Shown here piece by piece: positions 9,987-18,464 of a stretch of 64,000 nucleotides of DNA. The notes below the pieces were generated by a model. That model was not told the origin of the DNA. It ran no database searches and was given only the letters and a program-made list of their open reading frames with translations. Source of the stretch: an endosymbiont of Bathymodiolus septemdierum str. Myojin knoll. GTDB lineage: Bacteria > Pseudomonadota > Gammaproteobacteria > PS1 > Pseudothioglobaceae. The position numbers and the translations under genes were made by a program. Numbering within the stretch: position 1 is the first letter of the stretch; every line of letters starts with the position of its first letter. The DNA lies in contig NZ_AP013042.1 in assembly GCF_001547755.1 (NCBI RefSeq), positions 1,240,001 to 1,304,000 on the forward strand, given 5' to 3'.

Positions 9987-10915
9987 TGTTCTATCTCCTG
10001 TGAAATTGCCGCAATATTTTCTGTGGTCAAAATGGCGCTTGCCGTTAATGATTTTTCAATTCTACGCGTCAATCCCGTCAATATTTTACCTGGTCCTGCT
10101 TCAATTAATCTTGAAACGCCCATATCGTGCATCGCTTGAACCGTACCCGTCCACAAAACTGGTCGGTGTAATTGCGCTACTAATTTTGCACGAATATCAT
10201 CGGCATCGGTTGCTTTTTTTGCATCTACATTATGCAACACATCAACACCACCCAATCTAAATTGAACACCCTGCAGCGCATTTGCCAACATCGTCGCCGC
10301 ATCATTCATCAGTGAACAATGCGAAGGCACACTCACTGGCAATATCACCGCGCGTTTTGCACCTGCCGCTTTCATCAAATCGCAAGTTACATCAACAGAT
10401 TCTTTATTACCCGCAATCACCACTTGCCCCTTAGAATTAAAATTCACCGCTTCAACAATACCCTCACCTGAATATTGTGTGCAAACCTTAACCACAGTCT
10501 CATCATCCAGACCTAAAATCGCCGCCATTGCACCAACGCCAGCAGGCACGGCCGATTGCATTAACTCTGCGCGATGCTGCACCAATTTAATGCCATCAGC
10601 AAATCCCAATGCACCCGAAGCCACCAATGCTGTGTATTCACCCAAACTATGTCCTGCCATACAAACAGGTGATAAATCTATTTCATTTTCCAACACTTCA
10701 TAAGTTGCATAACCCGCTGCCAACATTGCTGGCTGCGTTTTTTGTGTTTGATTGAGCCCCTCTTGATCCTCTTGCGTGAGTTTCCATAAATCATAACCCA
10801 ATACATCACTTGCATGCTCAAAAGTCACTTTAACTGATGCAAAATTATCCGCCAAATCAGACAACATACCAAGAGATTGAGAGCCTTGCCCTGGGAATAC
10901 GATAGAATATTTCAT
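9983..10915 (-). CDS. fabD: Malonyl-CoA:ACP transacylase FabD
   Basis: Loads malonyl groups onto ACP for fatty-acid synthesis. FPGQGSQ near the N-terminus and the nucleophile elbow GHSLGEYTAL (about residues 90-99) are diagnostic; the catalytic His region follows as PVSVPSHCSLM. Length 310 is typical. It is followed by fabG with a 4-base overlap, the usual fabD-fabG order, and preceded on the same strand by rplU-rpmA and a hairpin terminator. The same enzyme could supply malonyl-ACP to the polyketide cluster at the right of the window, which has no transacylase of its own in view. Confidence 0.96.
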   Translation of the reverse strand: MKYSIVFPGQGSQSLGMLSDLADNFASVKVTFEHASDVLGYDLWKLTQEDQEGLNQTQKTQPAMLAAGYATYEVLENEIDLSPVCMAGHSLGEYTALVASGALGFADGIKLVQHRAELMQSAVPAGVGAMAAILGLDDETVVKVCTQYSGEGIVEAVNFNSKGQVVIAGNKESVDVTCDLMKAAGAKRAVILPVSVPSHCSLMNDAATMLANALQGVQFRLGGVDVLHNVDAKKATDADDIRAKLVAQLHRPVLWTGTVQAMHDMGVSRLIEAGPGKILTGLTRRIEKSLTASAILTTENIAAISQEIEQ

Positions 10916-10942
10916 GATAAATCCTTTATTATTTTAAATAAT

Positions 10943-10969
10943 AAAAAAGCACCCGAAAGTGCTTTTTTT
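10943..10969 (-). terminator. Intrinsic terminator after rplU-rpmA
   Basis: Perfect 10-bp arms AAAAAAGCAC / GTGCTTTTTT around a 6-base loop, with T-runs on both strands. It ends the leftward rplU-rpmA transcript just before fabD. Confidence 0.8.
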
Positions 10970-10991
10970 AAATGCTTATTTGATAAACAAA

Positions 10992-11249
10992 TTATGCAGA
11001 TTCAATAGAAATATATTGACGCATAAATTTACCTTTTTTAGCAAAAACAACCTTACCATCTGCAGTGGCAAACAAAGTGTCGTCTTTACCTTTACGGACA
11101 TTGGTGCCTGGATGGAATTTAGTGCCTCTTTGACGCACTAAAATATTACCCGCCAAAGCAACTTGACCACCAAATTTCTTAACACCCAATCTTTTTGATA
11201 CCGAATCTCTGCCGTTATTAGTACTACCGCCTGCTTTCTTATGTGCCAT
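10992..11249 (-). CDS. rpmA: 50S ribosomal protein L27
   Basis: bL27 of the large subunit, whose N-terminus reaches the peptidyl-transferase centre. It starts [16 protein letters not shown], the unprocessed proteobacterial form, and continues with [11 protein letters not shown], both hallmark motifs. Length 85. It lies 13 bases downstream of rplU with a Shine-Dalgarno AGGAG before the ATG. obgE, the frequent third gene, does not follow. Confidence 0.98.
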   Translation of the reverse strand: MAHKKAGGSTNNGRDSVSKRLGVKKFGGQVALAGNILVRQRGTKFHPGTNVRKGKDDTLFATADGKVVFAKKGKFMRQYISIESA

Positions 11250-11262
11250 GGTCTATTTCTCC

Positions 11263-11574
11263 TTATGCTTTAATTTTTGTGATTTCAATTTCAGTGAACA
11301 ATTGTCTGTGACCTTGTTGCTTCATTGAGTGCTTACGACGACGGAATTTAAGGATATGTACTTTTTTACCTTTGCCTTGTGCGATGATTTTCGCTTCAAC
11401 AGAAGCTTTTGCAACGGTTGGTGCACCGATTTGAACTTTGTCGCCATCAGCAACCATTAAAATATCGTCAAAAGTAATGCTCTTACCTATTTCAACTTCT
11501 AATTTCTCAACTTTTAGTGTCATACCTTGCTCAACTCTAAACTGTTGACCACCTGTTTTGATAACTGCGTACAT
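11263..11574 (-). CDS. rplU: 50S ribosomal protein L21
   Basis: bL21, a 23S rRNA-binding protein of the large subunit. It begins [17 protein letters not shown] and has [19 protein letters not shown] near the C-terminus, both conserved. Length 103 as in E. coli. First gene of rplU-rpmA, transcribed from a TATAAT at 11609-11614. Confidence 0.98.
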   Translation of the reverse strand: MYAVIKTGGQQFRVEQGMTLKVEKLEVEIGKSITFDDILMVADGDKVQIGAPTVAKASVEAKIIAQGKGKKVHILKFRRRKHSMKQQGHRQLFTEIEITKIKA

Positions 11575-11608
11575 AATAAAACCTATCTGTGTGTCGTAAA
11601 AAGGAGAA

Positions 11609-11614
11609 ATTATA
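11609..11614 (-). promoter_or_regulatory. -10 element for rplU-rpmA
   Basis: TATAAT on the minus strand about 34 bases before the rplU ATG. No good -35 is visible. It is back to back with the TATAAT at 11640-11645 that faces the cyclophilin gene. Confidence 0.45.
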
Positions 11615-11639
11615 CGCTAAGCGATGTGTTTACGAAAGG

Positions 11640-11645
11640 TATAAT
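11640..11645 (+). promoter_or_regulatory. -10 element for the cyclophilin gene
   Basis: TATAAT followed after 27 bases by the ATG at 11673. The position supports the downstream start over the in-frame ATG at 11589, which would lie upstream of the promoter. Confidence 0.45.
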
Positions 11646-11672
11646 TTACATTTTTGTTTAGACAAGCACACA

Positions 11673-12311
11673 ATGATTATTTTAAAAACTAATATGGGCG
11701 ACATTCACATCGAATTAGATGCCAAAAATGCACCGATAACCAGCAAAAATTTTATCGATTATGTCAAATCTGGCTTTTATGATGGCACAATTTTTCATCG
11801 TGTGATTAAAAATTTTATGATTCAAGGCGGCGGTTTTACAGAAGATATGAAAGAAAAGCCAAGCAAAAAAGAAATTAAAAACGAAGCCAAGAATGGGTTA
11901 AAAAATTCTAAATACACTATAGCAATGGCAAGAACAGCGGCACCTCATTCAGCCAGTTCACAATTCTTCATTAACACTAGCAACAACAGTTTCCTAGACT
12001 ATCCAGGTCAAGACGGCTGGGGCTATTGTGTATTTGGCGAAGTGGTTAAAGGTGAAGAAATTGTGGATAAAATCAATGATGTTAATACGGGCAATCTCGG
12101 TATGCATGCTGATGTACCGAATGACGCCGTTATCATTACTAAAGCCACCGTAAAAACGCCAACTAAAAAGAAACCTGTTGCTAAGAAAGTTGCTACGAAA
12201 AAGAAACCTGTTGCTAAGAAAGCTGTTGTGAAAAATCCTGCCACCAAGAAAACAACCGCTAAAAAAGCAACCACCAAAAAGACCGCAACTAAAAAAACAA
12301 CCAAAAAATAA
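11673..12311 (+). CDS. Cyclophilin-type peptidyl-prolyl isomerase with a Lys/Ala/Thr-rich histone H1-like tail
   Basis: Residues 1-~160 are a PpiB-type cytoplasmic cyclophilin: FHRVIKNFMIQGG (41-53), ARTAAPHSASSQFFI (86-100) and a late GYCVFGEVVKG. There is no signal peptide. Residues 161-212 are a low-complexity basic tail built from KKPVAKK, KKTTAKK and TKKTATKK repeats, like the AlgP/histone-H1 tails of proteobacterial DNA-binding proteins and absent from ordinary PpiB (about 164 residues). The tail probably binds nucleic acid, and this part is inference. Start chosen at 11673, where homology begins and behind a TATAAT. lpxH follows 3 bases after the stop, as ppiB-lpxH in enterobacteria. 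Confidence 0.9.
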   Translation: MIILKTNMGDIHIELDAKNAPITSKNFIDYVKSGFYDGTIFHRVIKNFMIQGGGFTEDMKEKPSKKEIKNEAKNGLKNSKYTIAMARTAAPHSASSQFFINTSNNSFLDYPGQDGWGYCVFGEVVKGEEIVDKINDVNTGNLGMHADVPNDAVIITKATVKTPTKKKPVAKKVATKKKPVAKKAVVKNPATKKTTAKKATTKKTATKKTTKK

Positions 12312-12314
12312 TCA

Positions 12315-13019
12315 ATGCAAACTTTACTGATTGCAGATTTACACTTAATCTCTGGTGAAACAGAAAAAACCAATCTGTTTATCAGGTTTTGCCAAGAACA
12401 GGCATCGCAAGCAGATCAACTCTTTATTTTAGGAGATTTGTTTAACACTTGGCTGGGTGACGATTTGTCAATTAATAACTATCCGAGTATTATTTCCGCA
12501 TTAAAAGCGTTGAGCAGCACGACCAAAGTTTTTATTACTGGGGGCAATCGTGATTTTTTATTGGGTGATGATTTTGTCACACAAACGGAATGCGTGTTAT
12601 TAAAAACCCCTTACTTATTAACGACCGAAAACAAAAATTATGTCTTAATTCACGGCGATGAATTGTGTACTGATGATAAAAACTACCAAAAGTTAAAAAG
12701 CATTCTACGACACCCAATCACCCAATTTATTTTCTTGCGTTTACCGACAAAGACCCGCCTAAAACTCAGCGGTCAATTACGCAAAAAAAGCGTGGAAGCG
12801 CAGCAGTATAAAACCCGAAAGATTATGGATGTTAATCAAGCATTTACTGATAAATTTATGCAAAAATATCCAAATGCAGATTTAATTCACGGACACACGC
12901 ATCGTCAAAACACGCATATTGGCGTCAGTTATACGCGTTTTGTTCTAGGAGATTGGTGCACCGACCAAGGTAACGCCATTAAGGTTGACGAGCAGTTAAG
13001 TTACCTTGAAATTCGCTGA
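12315..13019 (+). CDS. lpxH: UDP-2,3-diacylglucosamine diphosphatase LpxH
   Basis: Hydrolyses UDP-diacylglucosamine to lipid X and UMP in lipid A synthesis at the inner-membrane face. The calcineurin-like metallophosphoesterase motifs are all present: DLHL (residues 8-11), GDLFNTWLGDD, GGNRDFLLG (the GNRD motif), HGDEL and HGHTHRQ. Length 234, close to E. coli LpxH (240). Placement right after the cyclophilin gene is the usual gammaproteobacterial order. It converges with the RNase II-family gene, overlapping its 3' end by 24 bases. The gene shows that the organism makes lipid A by the LpxH route. Confidence 0.95.
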   Translation: MQTLLIADLHLISGETEKTNLFIRFCQEQASQADQLFILGDLFNTWLGDDLSINNYPSIISALKALSSTTKVFITGGNRDFLLGDDFVTQTECVLLKTPYLLTTENKNYVLIHGDELCTDDKNYQKLKSILRHPITQFIFLRLPTKTRLKLSGQLRKKSVEAQQYKTRKIMDVNQAFTDKFMQKYPNADLIHGHTHRQNTHIGVSYTRFVLGDWCTDQGNAIKVDEQLSYLEIR

Positions 13020-14807
13020 TTTATCAACCAAATTAACACGCGTCACCTGAAGTTGCATTTCTTCATCTAATTTTGGCAGATTTTTAAATTTAATCTGCGT
13101 CATCATCCCTAATTCAGGAATCATAAATAACGCCTTATCGCCACGAGTATCAACAACGATGCCCGTACCCAACCACTTTGGATTTTGCATTAAAAAGACG
13201 CATTTAAAATGGTCTTTGCTAAAACGGTCAACCCTGCCGACATCTGCCAACGCCATATTAACTGAGCCGATAATTTCTTTCACGCGTTTCACTTCCAACA
13301 TTGGTTTATCATTGATGAAATTAATAATTTGCTGGTGTGCCAATAAATCATAATAGCGACGCATCGGACTGGTTACGCGCAAATAATAAGGCAGTCCTAA
13401 ACCATAATGTAATAACGGTTTAACTGAAATTGCAGAGCGCTTAAAATTCTTAATCGCTAAAAAAGATTCGCTCAGAGTTAATGCGTCTTTTTTTGCCAAA
13501 AATTCTTCGTCAAAATCTCCTTTATCCTGCAAAGCATAAGGCACAGGAATTAGATTATCATTCGTAAATTGTGCCATTGTACGCCCTGCCATCACCATCA
13601 TTTCTGCCACTAAATCTCGACTGGCACTGGTCGCTTGAGGTGCAATAATGACTTTTCCATCAACCAAGCGCACATCAACATTTGGCAAATGCAGGTTAAT
13701 AGACCCTTGGGCATCTCGATATTTTTTATGCGCCTCGCCAATCGCTTTGATGCGTGCCAAATCCTCATTAGAATTCGCCATCAACATCTCATCTACCGCT
13801 TCATAAGTGGTGTTAGTCACACAAACCACACTTTGCATAACTTTAATATTATTAATGTTCTCACCGTCAAATTCAAAACTAAATGACAAAGCGTCTGATT
13901 TTTCCGTTGCCCCTAAGGCTGATGCCTCCGTCACTGAAACTGGCAACATATGAATAATTTCATTCGGCAAATAAAAATTAGAGCCTCGCTCCTGTGCATA
14001 AACATCCAAATCCGACCCAGATGGTACAATATTTGCCACATCTGCCACATGTACCCACAGCGTATTGCCATCAATACTAATGGCATCATCGGCATCATTT
14101 GAGCCGTCATTATCAATGGCGTAACAAGTCAAATGCGTTAAATCAACGCGCTCTATTTCTGGCACTTTCACTGCAATTTCTTCGTCTTTAGGAATGGCAA
14201 AACGGGCAGGATATGGATTAAAATCTACTGCAAAATATTTAATTTTAAGTAACAATTGATACGCTGCATCGGGTGTATTTTCCACACCGACTTGCGCTAA
14301 AATTTTTGCCGTTTTCGACTGATTAAGCGCTACTCTAGCAATCTCTTTAAGGTAGGGCTCATCTGCCTCATTAAAGGTGTTATTAGACAAATTCTCAACA
14401 CAATGTGTCAAACTTTGTGCCGCCAATTTCTCAGCATCGCGCTTTGCTTGTATATTCTCAATCTGCGAAGTCGGCCGCACAAAAATACGGTCTTTTTGCC
14501 AATAAAAATACAGCCCATCTTCCACCATTAGGCACACACACCAAGCGTTTTGCGCCGTATATTCGTCAAACAGCCATTCGGTAATTTCTTGCAGGGTTAA
14601 GGTTTCTTCTTGAAATTCTGCCAACATTTCAAAGTCGGCTTTTGAGTAGTCTTCATTGACTGTGGTAAATTCCGGATGAATAAATCGAAAATCTTTCTCG
14701 CGTACTTTTAGCGTTGCACCATCGGCAAATTCTAAGGCGAACTTGCTTTCAACAATATCGGTAATGCGTGCAGGTTTGCCCTTGTAGGCAACCAGAGAAT
14801 TCTTCAT
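12996..14807 (-). CDS. RNase II-family 3'-5' exoribonuclease
   Basis: Degrades single-stranded RNA from the 3' end. The RNB catalytic domain carries the clustered aspartates in DNDGSNDADDAIS (about residue 235), then LWVHVADVA and SPMRRYYDLLAHQQ near the C-terminus, all standard for RNB enzymes. A winged, basic region (residues 1-~200) precedes it, and a short S1-like region closes the 603-residue protein. The shape fits a VacB/RNase II variant of small genomes better than full RNase R, which is longer with a basic tail. It lies 9 bases downstream of gcvH on the same strand and converges with lpxH. Confidence 0.85.
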   Translation of the reverse strand: MKNSLVAYKGKPARITDIVESKFALEFADGATLKVREKDFRFIHPEFTTVNEDYSKADFEMLAEFQEETLTLQEITEWLFDEYTAQNAWCVCLMVEDGLYFYWQKDRIFVRPTSQIENIQAKRDAEKLAAQSLTHCVENLSNNTFNEADEPYLKEIARVALNQSKTAKILAQVGVENTPDAAYQLLLKIKYFAVDFNPYPARFAIPKDEEIAVKVPEIERVDLTHLTCYAIDNDGSNDADDAISIDGNTLWVHVADVANIVPSGSDLDVYAQERGSNFYLPNEIIHMLPVSVTEASALGATEKSDALSFSFEFDGENINNIKVMQSVVCVTNTTYEAVDEMLMANSNEDLARIKAIGEAHKKYRDAQGSINLHLPNVDVRLVDGKVIIAPQATSASRDLVAEMMVMAGRTMAQFTNDNLIPVPYALQDKGDFDEEFLAKKDALTLSESFLAIKNFKRSAISVKPLLHYGLGLPYYLRVTSPMRRYYDLLAHQQIINFINDKPMLEVKRVKEIIGSVNMALADVGRVDRFSKDHFKCVFLMQNPKWLGTGIVVDTRGDKALFMIPELGMMTQIKFKNLPKLDEEMQLQVTRVNLVDKSANFKVT

Positions 14808-14816
14808 TAAAGCGTT

Positions 14817-15191
14817 TTAGTCGAGCGTTTCGCTATACGCTGCAGCATCCATCAAGCCGTCAATCGCATCTGACCTAAATTTCACCAGCCAACCATCATC
14901 ATAACAACTGGTATTTACCAATTCAGGCTCGCCATCAAGGACTTCGTTCGCCTCAAGGACTTCCAAATCAACTGGCGCATACACACCGCTCGCCGCCTTC
15001 ACCGACTCCACCACACAAAATTCATCTTCCGCGCTCGCCTCGTCGCCTGCGCCTGGCAATTCAACAAAAACCATATCGCCTAATAACGCCTGAGCATGAT
15101 CAGTCACACCCATTGTGTAAGTGCCATCGCCATTGTCTAAAATCCACTCATGTGTTTCTGTATATTGTCTATCGTCCCTTACTTCACTCAC
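14817..15191 (-). CDS. gcvH: Glycine cleavage system H protein
   Basis: Lipoyl carrier that shuttles the aminomethyl group between GcvP, GcvT and Lpd. The N-terminus reads YTETHEWI and the lipoylation site is [14 protein letters not shown] with the modified Lys at about residue 66. Length 124. It follows gcvT by 17 bases on the same strand. gcvP is not in the window, so the P protein must be elsewhere. No glycine riboswitch structure was seen upstream of yciB-gcvT. Confidence 0.96.
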   Translation of the reverse strand: MSEVRDDRQYTETHEWILDNGDGTYTMGVTDHAQALLGDMVFVELPGAGDEASAEDEFCVVESVKAASGVYAPVDLEVLEANEVLDGEPELVNTSCYDDGWLVKFRSDAIDGLMDAAAYSETLD

Positions 15192-15208
15192 GCCGCTCTC
15201 CTTGTTGC

Positions 15209-16285
15209 TTAAACTAAAATTTTTCCATTTCTGACAAATGGTGGTTTGACTATTTTAGCCGATACCTTCTTATTACGCATCTCAATTTCACACAATCCTT
15301 CACTGCCTTTTGGTACGCTTGCCAACGCAATCGCTCTGCCCATCGTCGGTGAGAATGTGCCCGAAGTCACTTCGCCATCGCCAAGATTAGTCACAACTTT
15401 TTGGTGGTCACGAATGACACCTTTGCCTTCTAATACCAGTCCAACAATGGTTCTGTCCGCACCTTTTTGTTTTAATGCTTCCAACGCCTCACGACCTACA
15501 AACGCACGATTTTTATCAGACAAATCAACCGTCCACGACAATGCAGCCTCCAACGGTGAGACTTCCTCGTTCATCTCTGATCCATACAAACTCATTCCTG
15601 CCTCTAAACGCAGCGTATCACGAGCACCCAAACCACAAGGCTTGACACCTGCTTCCAGTAACATTTTCCAAGTAAATTCCGCCGACTTTTCTGGCAACAT
15701 AATTTCAAATCCATCTTCGCCTGTATAACCTGTGCGCGCAATAAACAGCGCACCCAAATGTGCGGCATTAAACAATTTCAATTCGCCACAAACCTCCTCA
15801 ACACCGGGCATTGCCTGATAGACTTTCTCTCGTGCATTCGGACCCTGTACTGCAATCATTGCCAAATCAAATTTCGGCTCAACACTGACCTTAAACCCTT
15901 CCGCCTGCTGATTAATCCAGGCGATATCCTTCTGCGTTGTGCCTGCATTAATCACCATACGATAATCCGTATCATCTTGATAATATACAATTAAATCATC
16001 AACAACGCCGCCGTTTTCATTCAGCATACAACTGTATAACGCCTTGCCTGTGATTTTAAGTTTATCAACATCGTTGGCGATCAAAGTCTGCAAAAATTGC
16101 TTCGCCTCACTGCCCTTAAAATCCACTACCGTCATATGCGAGACATCAAACATCCCTGCATCCTCACGCACTTGATTGTGTTCTTCCAATTGCGAACCAT
16201 AATTCAACGGCATTTCCCAACCGCCGAAATCAACCATTTTTCCATTGGCATCTAAATGGGCTTGATATAAAGGGGTTTGCTTCAT
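15209..16285 (-). CDS. gcvT: Aminomethyltransferase (glycine cleavage system T protein)
   Basis: Transfers the methylene group from H protein to tetrahydrofolate and releases ammonia. It has [18 protein letters not shown] near the N-terminus, MFDVSHM (about residues 44-50), and [12 protein letters not shown], all core GcvT motifs. Length 358 is typical. Its ATG overlaps the end of yciB by 4 bases, and gcvH follows. Confidence 0.97.
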   Translation of the reverse strand: MKQTPLYQAHLDANGKMVDFGGWEMPLNYGSQLEEHNQVREDAGMFDVSHMTVVDFKGSEAKQFLQTLIANDVDKLKITGKALYSCMLNENGGVVDDLIVYYQDDTDYRMVINAGTTQKDIAWINQQAEGFKVSVEPKFDLAMIAVQGPNAREKVYQAMPGVEEVCGELKLFNAAHLGALFIARTGYTGEDGFEIMLPEKSAEFTWKMLLEAGVKPCGLGARDTLRLEAGMSLYGSEMNEEVSPLEAALSWTVDLSDKNRAFVGREALEALKQKGADRTIVGLVLEGKGVIRDHQKVVTNLGDGEVTSGTFSPTMGRAIALASVPKGSEGLCEIEMRNKKVSAKIVKPPFVRNGKILV

Positions 16286-16947
16286 GATTTCTTCTTAATA
16301 TGTTTTGATATTGTTATAACGGTTAGTAAAATAAGTACCAAAGTTAATCCCATGGTGCCAAATAATTTAAAATTAACCCAAGATTCCTCTGCCTGCTGCG
16401 CTAATAAACACAATGCTTGATTAGCACTTGTGGCGCAATCAAAACCACTTAAACCAAAACGCTCACCCGTACCAAAAAAATTATCATTTGCCTGTATGGA
16501 CGGCAACACATAATAATAGGCATTAACGATTGCGATACCCACAAAACCCAACCCCCAAAGCCAAGTTATTTGCATCCAAACTTTACCAGGCAAATCAAGT
16601 TCTTTACCAAGCATACGCTGTAGTAAACTTTTTTCACCAATCCACAAACTTGCCACTAAAGCTAAGGCAAAAACAACATACAAGACGCTCACTTTCCACA
16701 TGATAAAAACAGGGTTATCAATATAAATCGTTATTCCGCCAAACACCACCAAAAACACCAGTCCAATCACTTGTGCTTTTTCAAATTTCTTTTGCTTAAT
16801 ATAGGTAACAGAAATTTGCACAACTGTTGCCAATATCATGGCAATAATGGCAGAATGCAATCCTTCATTTTGATAAAAATGCAACGCTTTTATCTTATAA
16901 ACTGCAAAAAATAACGCAATTGGGAAAAAATCTAACAGTAATTTCAT
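16282..16947 (-). CDS. yciB: Inner membrane septation protein A family (YciB)
   Basis: Integral membrane protein with six or so hydrophobic segments. It starts [18 protein letters not shown], the conserved YciB/IspZ N-terminus, and has a [14 protein letters not shown]-type segment in the middle. The E. coli protein is linked to cell-envelope integrity and septation; the biochemical activity is not established. At 221 residues it is longer than E. coli YciB (179); the extra ~40 residues form a loop between late helices (around residues 150-185) with a Cys in DCATS and another in ALCLL. It starts the yciB-gcvT-gcvH run. Confidence 0.85.
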   Translation of the reverse strand: MKLLLDFFPIALFFAVYKIKALHFYQNEGLHSAIIAMILATVVQISVTYIKQKKFEKAQVIGLVFLVVFGGITIYIDNPVFIMWKVSVLYVVFALALVASLWIGEKSLLQRMLGKELDLPGKVWMQITWLWGLGFVGIAIVNAYYYVLPSIQANDNFFGTGERFGLSGFDCATSANQALCLLAQQAEESWVNFKLFGTMGLTLVLILLTVITISKHIKKKS

Positions 16948-16956
16948 AATAATCTC

Positions 16957-17160
16957 CTACACACACTCTTTAGAGCAATAAATTTTTCCATTCTGCATAA
17001 TCGCCTCATTTTCAGGAATATGCACCTTACAAACACTACACGCCACCATTTTATCCTTAGATGGTTGCTTTTCCGTCGTGCTACGCGGACTTCTCATTTT
17101 CTTAAATAAATAAAATCCTACAAACACCAACAGTGCAATCGCAATAAATCGAATACCCAT
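16957..17160 (-). CDS. Small PP0621-type membrane-anchored protein with a Cys4-like motif
   Basis: 67-residue protein: one N-terminal membrane helix (residues 2-18), a basic polar linker, then CSVC-(x)16-CSKEC-V at the C-terminus, a likely zinc ribbon facing the cytoplasm. The arrangement fits the small PP0621 family of proteobacterial proteins, function unknown. I prefer the ATG at 17160 because it begins directly with the helix and lies downstream of a TATACT -10-like sequence on this strand; the longer in-frame start at 17247 adds an unrelated Cys-rich leader. It lies 9 bases upstream of yciB. Confidence 0.65.
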   Translation of the reverse strand: MGIRFIAIALLVFVGFYLFKKMRSPRSTTEKQPSKDKMVACSVCKVHIPENEAIMQNGKIYCSKECV

Positions 17161-17253
17161 GTAAATACCACAACAAAAGAATGGAATTTTACCTGTGCTT
17201 AGTATATAATTTCCCATTTTTATTGTGTCTATAAAATAATTACACAACGCATT

Positions 17254-17340
17254 GCCCGGGTGGTGAAATTGGTAGACACACAGGACTTAAAATCCTGCGC
17301 CTTCACGGGCGTGCCGGTTCGATTCCGGCCCCGGGCACCA
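17254..17340 (+). tRNA. tRNA-Leu (anticodon UAA)
   Basis: An 87-base gene with encoded CCA. Acceptor stem GCCCGGG pairs with CCCGGGC. The anticodon stem CAGGA/TCCTG surrounds loop CTTAAAA, giving anticodon UAA. The long variable arm (GCGCCTTCACGGGCGT) marks a class II tRNA, and the T arm is CCGGTTCGATTCCGG. Confidence 0.97.
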
Positions 17341-17349
17341 TATATTAGA

Positions 17350-17376
17350 AAAACTATCTATACGATAGTTTTTTTT
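17350..17376 (+). terminator. Intrinsic terminator after tRNA-Leu
   Basis: AAAACTATC / GATAGTTTT arms around a 5-base loop, followed by a T-run, starting 10 bases after the tRNA. Confidence 0.8.
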
Positions 17377-17781
17377 CGTCTGTAAAAGTTAATATTTAGA
17401 TTGTTGGAAGTAATGTATATTTACCCACTGAATAAACATCTTTGCCATCACCATTGGTGAATAATAGAGGTCATAATAAACCAATAGGGAGTAATGGACA
17501 GACTTTTTATACTCCCATTAATTAAGAATAAGGTTGATTTTTAAGATGGCATCTGACCCCTTGATTGCATTATTTACTGCATGTGCCTTTTTTGGCTAAC
17601 TCTAATTTAGAAACAGCCCTCTTTCCTTTTTTGGGATTTACAAATTCAAGTCCTGCACCTCCGACAAAAAGACCAAATTTTATATATTACCGTATAAAAT
17701 AATTTTGATCTTTTTCTGTTTCTAGAACTAAAGCAACTATAACAACTAATGAGATTTTTTTAACGAATATGTTAAATAATT
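17377..17781. other. Non-coding stretch with decayed coding shards
   Basis: About 400 bases without an intact gene. Two shards on the minus strand look protein-like: 17396-17467 (containing TNGDGKDVYSVGKYTLLP before a stop) and 17570-17688 (containing FGLFVGGAGLEFVNPKKG before a stop). Both are closed upstream by stop codons. Between them is an inverted repeat, GGGAGTA (17487-17493) and TACTCCC (17510-17516). I do not recognise the parent gene or genes. This is most simply a graveyard at the 3' side of a tRNA. Confidence 0.4.
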
Positions 17782-18111
17782 TCAGCTTTTCATCTTGATA
17801 AAAACTTGCTCAATTTTTTGCTCCAAAGCCAATAAACTAAAGCCTCGAACTTCTTCAATAAATTTTTGCCCCATAAAGAATACATGCACAACGGGGAGGG
17901 AGAACACGCCGTGTTGGGCGCAAATTTCTTGTTGTTGTTCGCAGTCGATGTAAATCATTTCTAGGGTGAGAAATTTGTGAGTGAATTTTTCGCTAATTTG
18001 GGGTTTGATGACCTGGCAAACGCCACAGTTTGCACCACCAAAAAGGAGCAGGAGCGCGTCTTTTTCACGCTTTAAGTTGTCTAATTGTTCCTGAGTTTTT
18101 AACGGATTCAT
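17782..18111 (-). CDS. Thioredoxin-like protein with a CGVC active site
   Basis: Thioredoxin fold of 109 residues. The redox motif NCGVCQVIKP (about residues 33-42) sits after strand LLLLFGG, and the cis-Pro shows in FSLPVVHVF. There is no signal peptide, so it is cytoplasmic. CGVC instead of CGPC suggests a different redox potential from housekeeping thioredoxin. Its ATG overlaps the end of the HIT gene by 4 bases, making it the last gene of the rnf-queA-HIT run. Partner proteins cannot be told from sequence. Confidence 0.8.
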   Translation of the reverse strand: MNPLKTQEQLDNLKREKDALLLLFGGANCGVCQVIKPQISEKFTHKFLTLEMIYIDCEQQQEICAQHGVFSLPVVHVFFMGQKFIEEVRGFSLLALEQKIEQVFIKMKS

Positions 18112-18464
18112 AATTGGGTTTTGAGTTGCTTGAAAAATGTATCAAAATCAGGCAGGTTGAGCCCAGATTCCCTTTGTTTTTTGCCCCACATTGGCTCGGG
18201 AAAATGGCTGTCTAATTCAAATCGTGCCATAATGTGCCAATGGACTTGTGGCAAAATGTTGCCAAAAGAAGCGATATTGATTTTATCTGCGTTGAAATAT
18301 TGCAACATTGTTTTTTCGACGATGTCAATGATGCGGAAAATTTCTAATTTTTCTTCCGTGCTACATTCGCTGAATTCTTTCATTTTGCGTTTAGTAAAAA
18401 CTTTGACCCACGGGATGTCGCTGGGTTCGATTTCTACGGTGACTAAGGCGTTTTCATAAATCAT
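18108..18464 (-). CDS. HIT-family nucleotide-binding protein
   Basis: Histidine-triad protein, a nucleotide hydrolase or transferase family. The start at 18464 (MIYENALVTVEIE) gives 118 residues; the longer in-frame start at 18527 lies deep inside queA and adds unrelated sequence. The triad region reads LPQVHWHIMARF. The third His position of the strict HxHxHx motif is Ala-Arg here, as in the shorter HIT subgroup with HxHxxxR. It overlaps the queA stop by 11 bases and the thioredoxin-like gene by 4. The substrate is unknown. Confidence 0.8.
   Translation of the reverse strand: MIYENALVTVEIEPSDIPWVKVFTKRKMKEFSECSTEEKLEIFRIIDIVEKTMLQYFNADKINIASFGNILPQVHWHIMARFELDSHFPEPMWGKKQRESGLNLPDFDTFFKQLKTQL

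Noticed and set aside
12023-12373. Hydrophobic minus-strand ORF opposite the cyclophilin tail
   Set aside because: It is the complement of the Lys/Thr/Ala repeats, which gives Phe/Leu/Val-rich shadow sequence.
15100-17000. Glycine riboswitch before the gcvT-gcvH run
   Set aside because: The genes follow yciB and the PP0621-type gene without a leader of sufficient length, and no paired aptamer structure could be seen.
17461-17572. Inverted repeat and a 'gcatctgacccc' sequence, thought of as a small transposable element
   Set aside because: No transposase, no target duplication and no second copy in the window; arms are only 7 bases.
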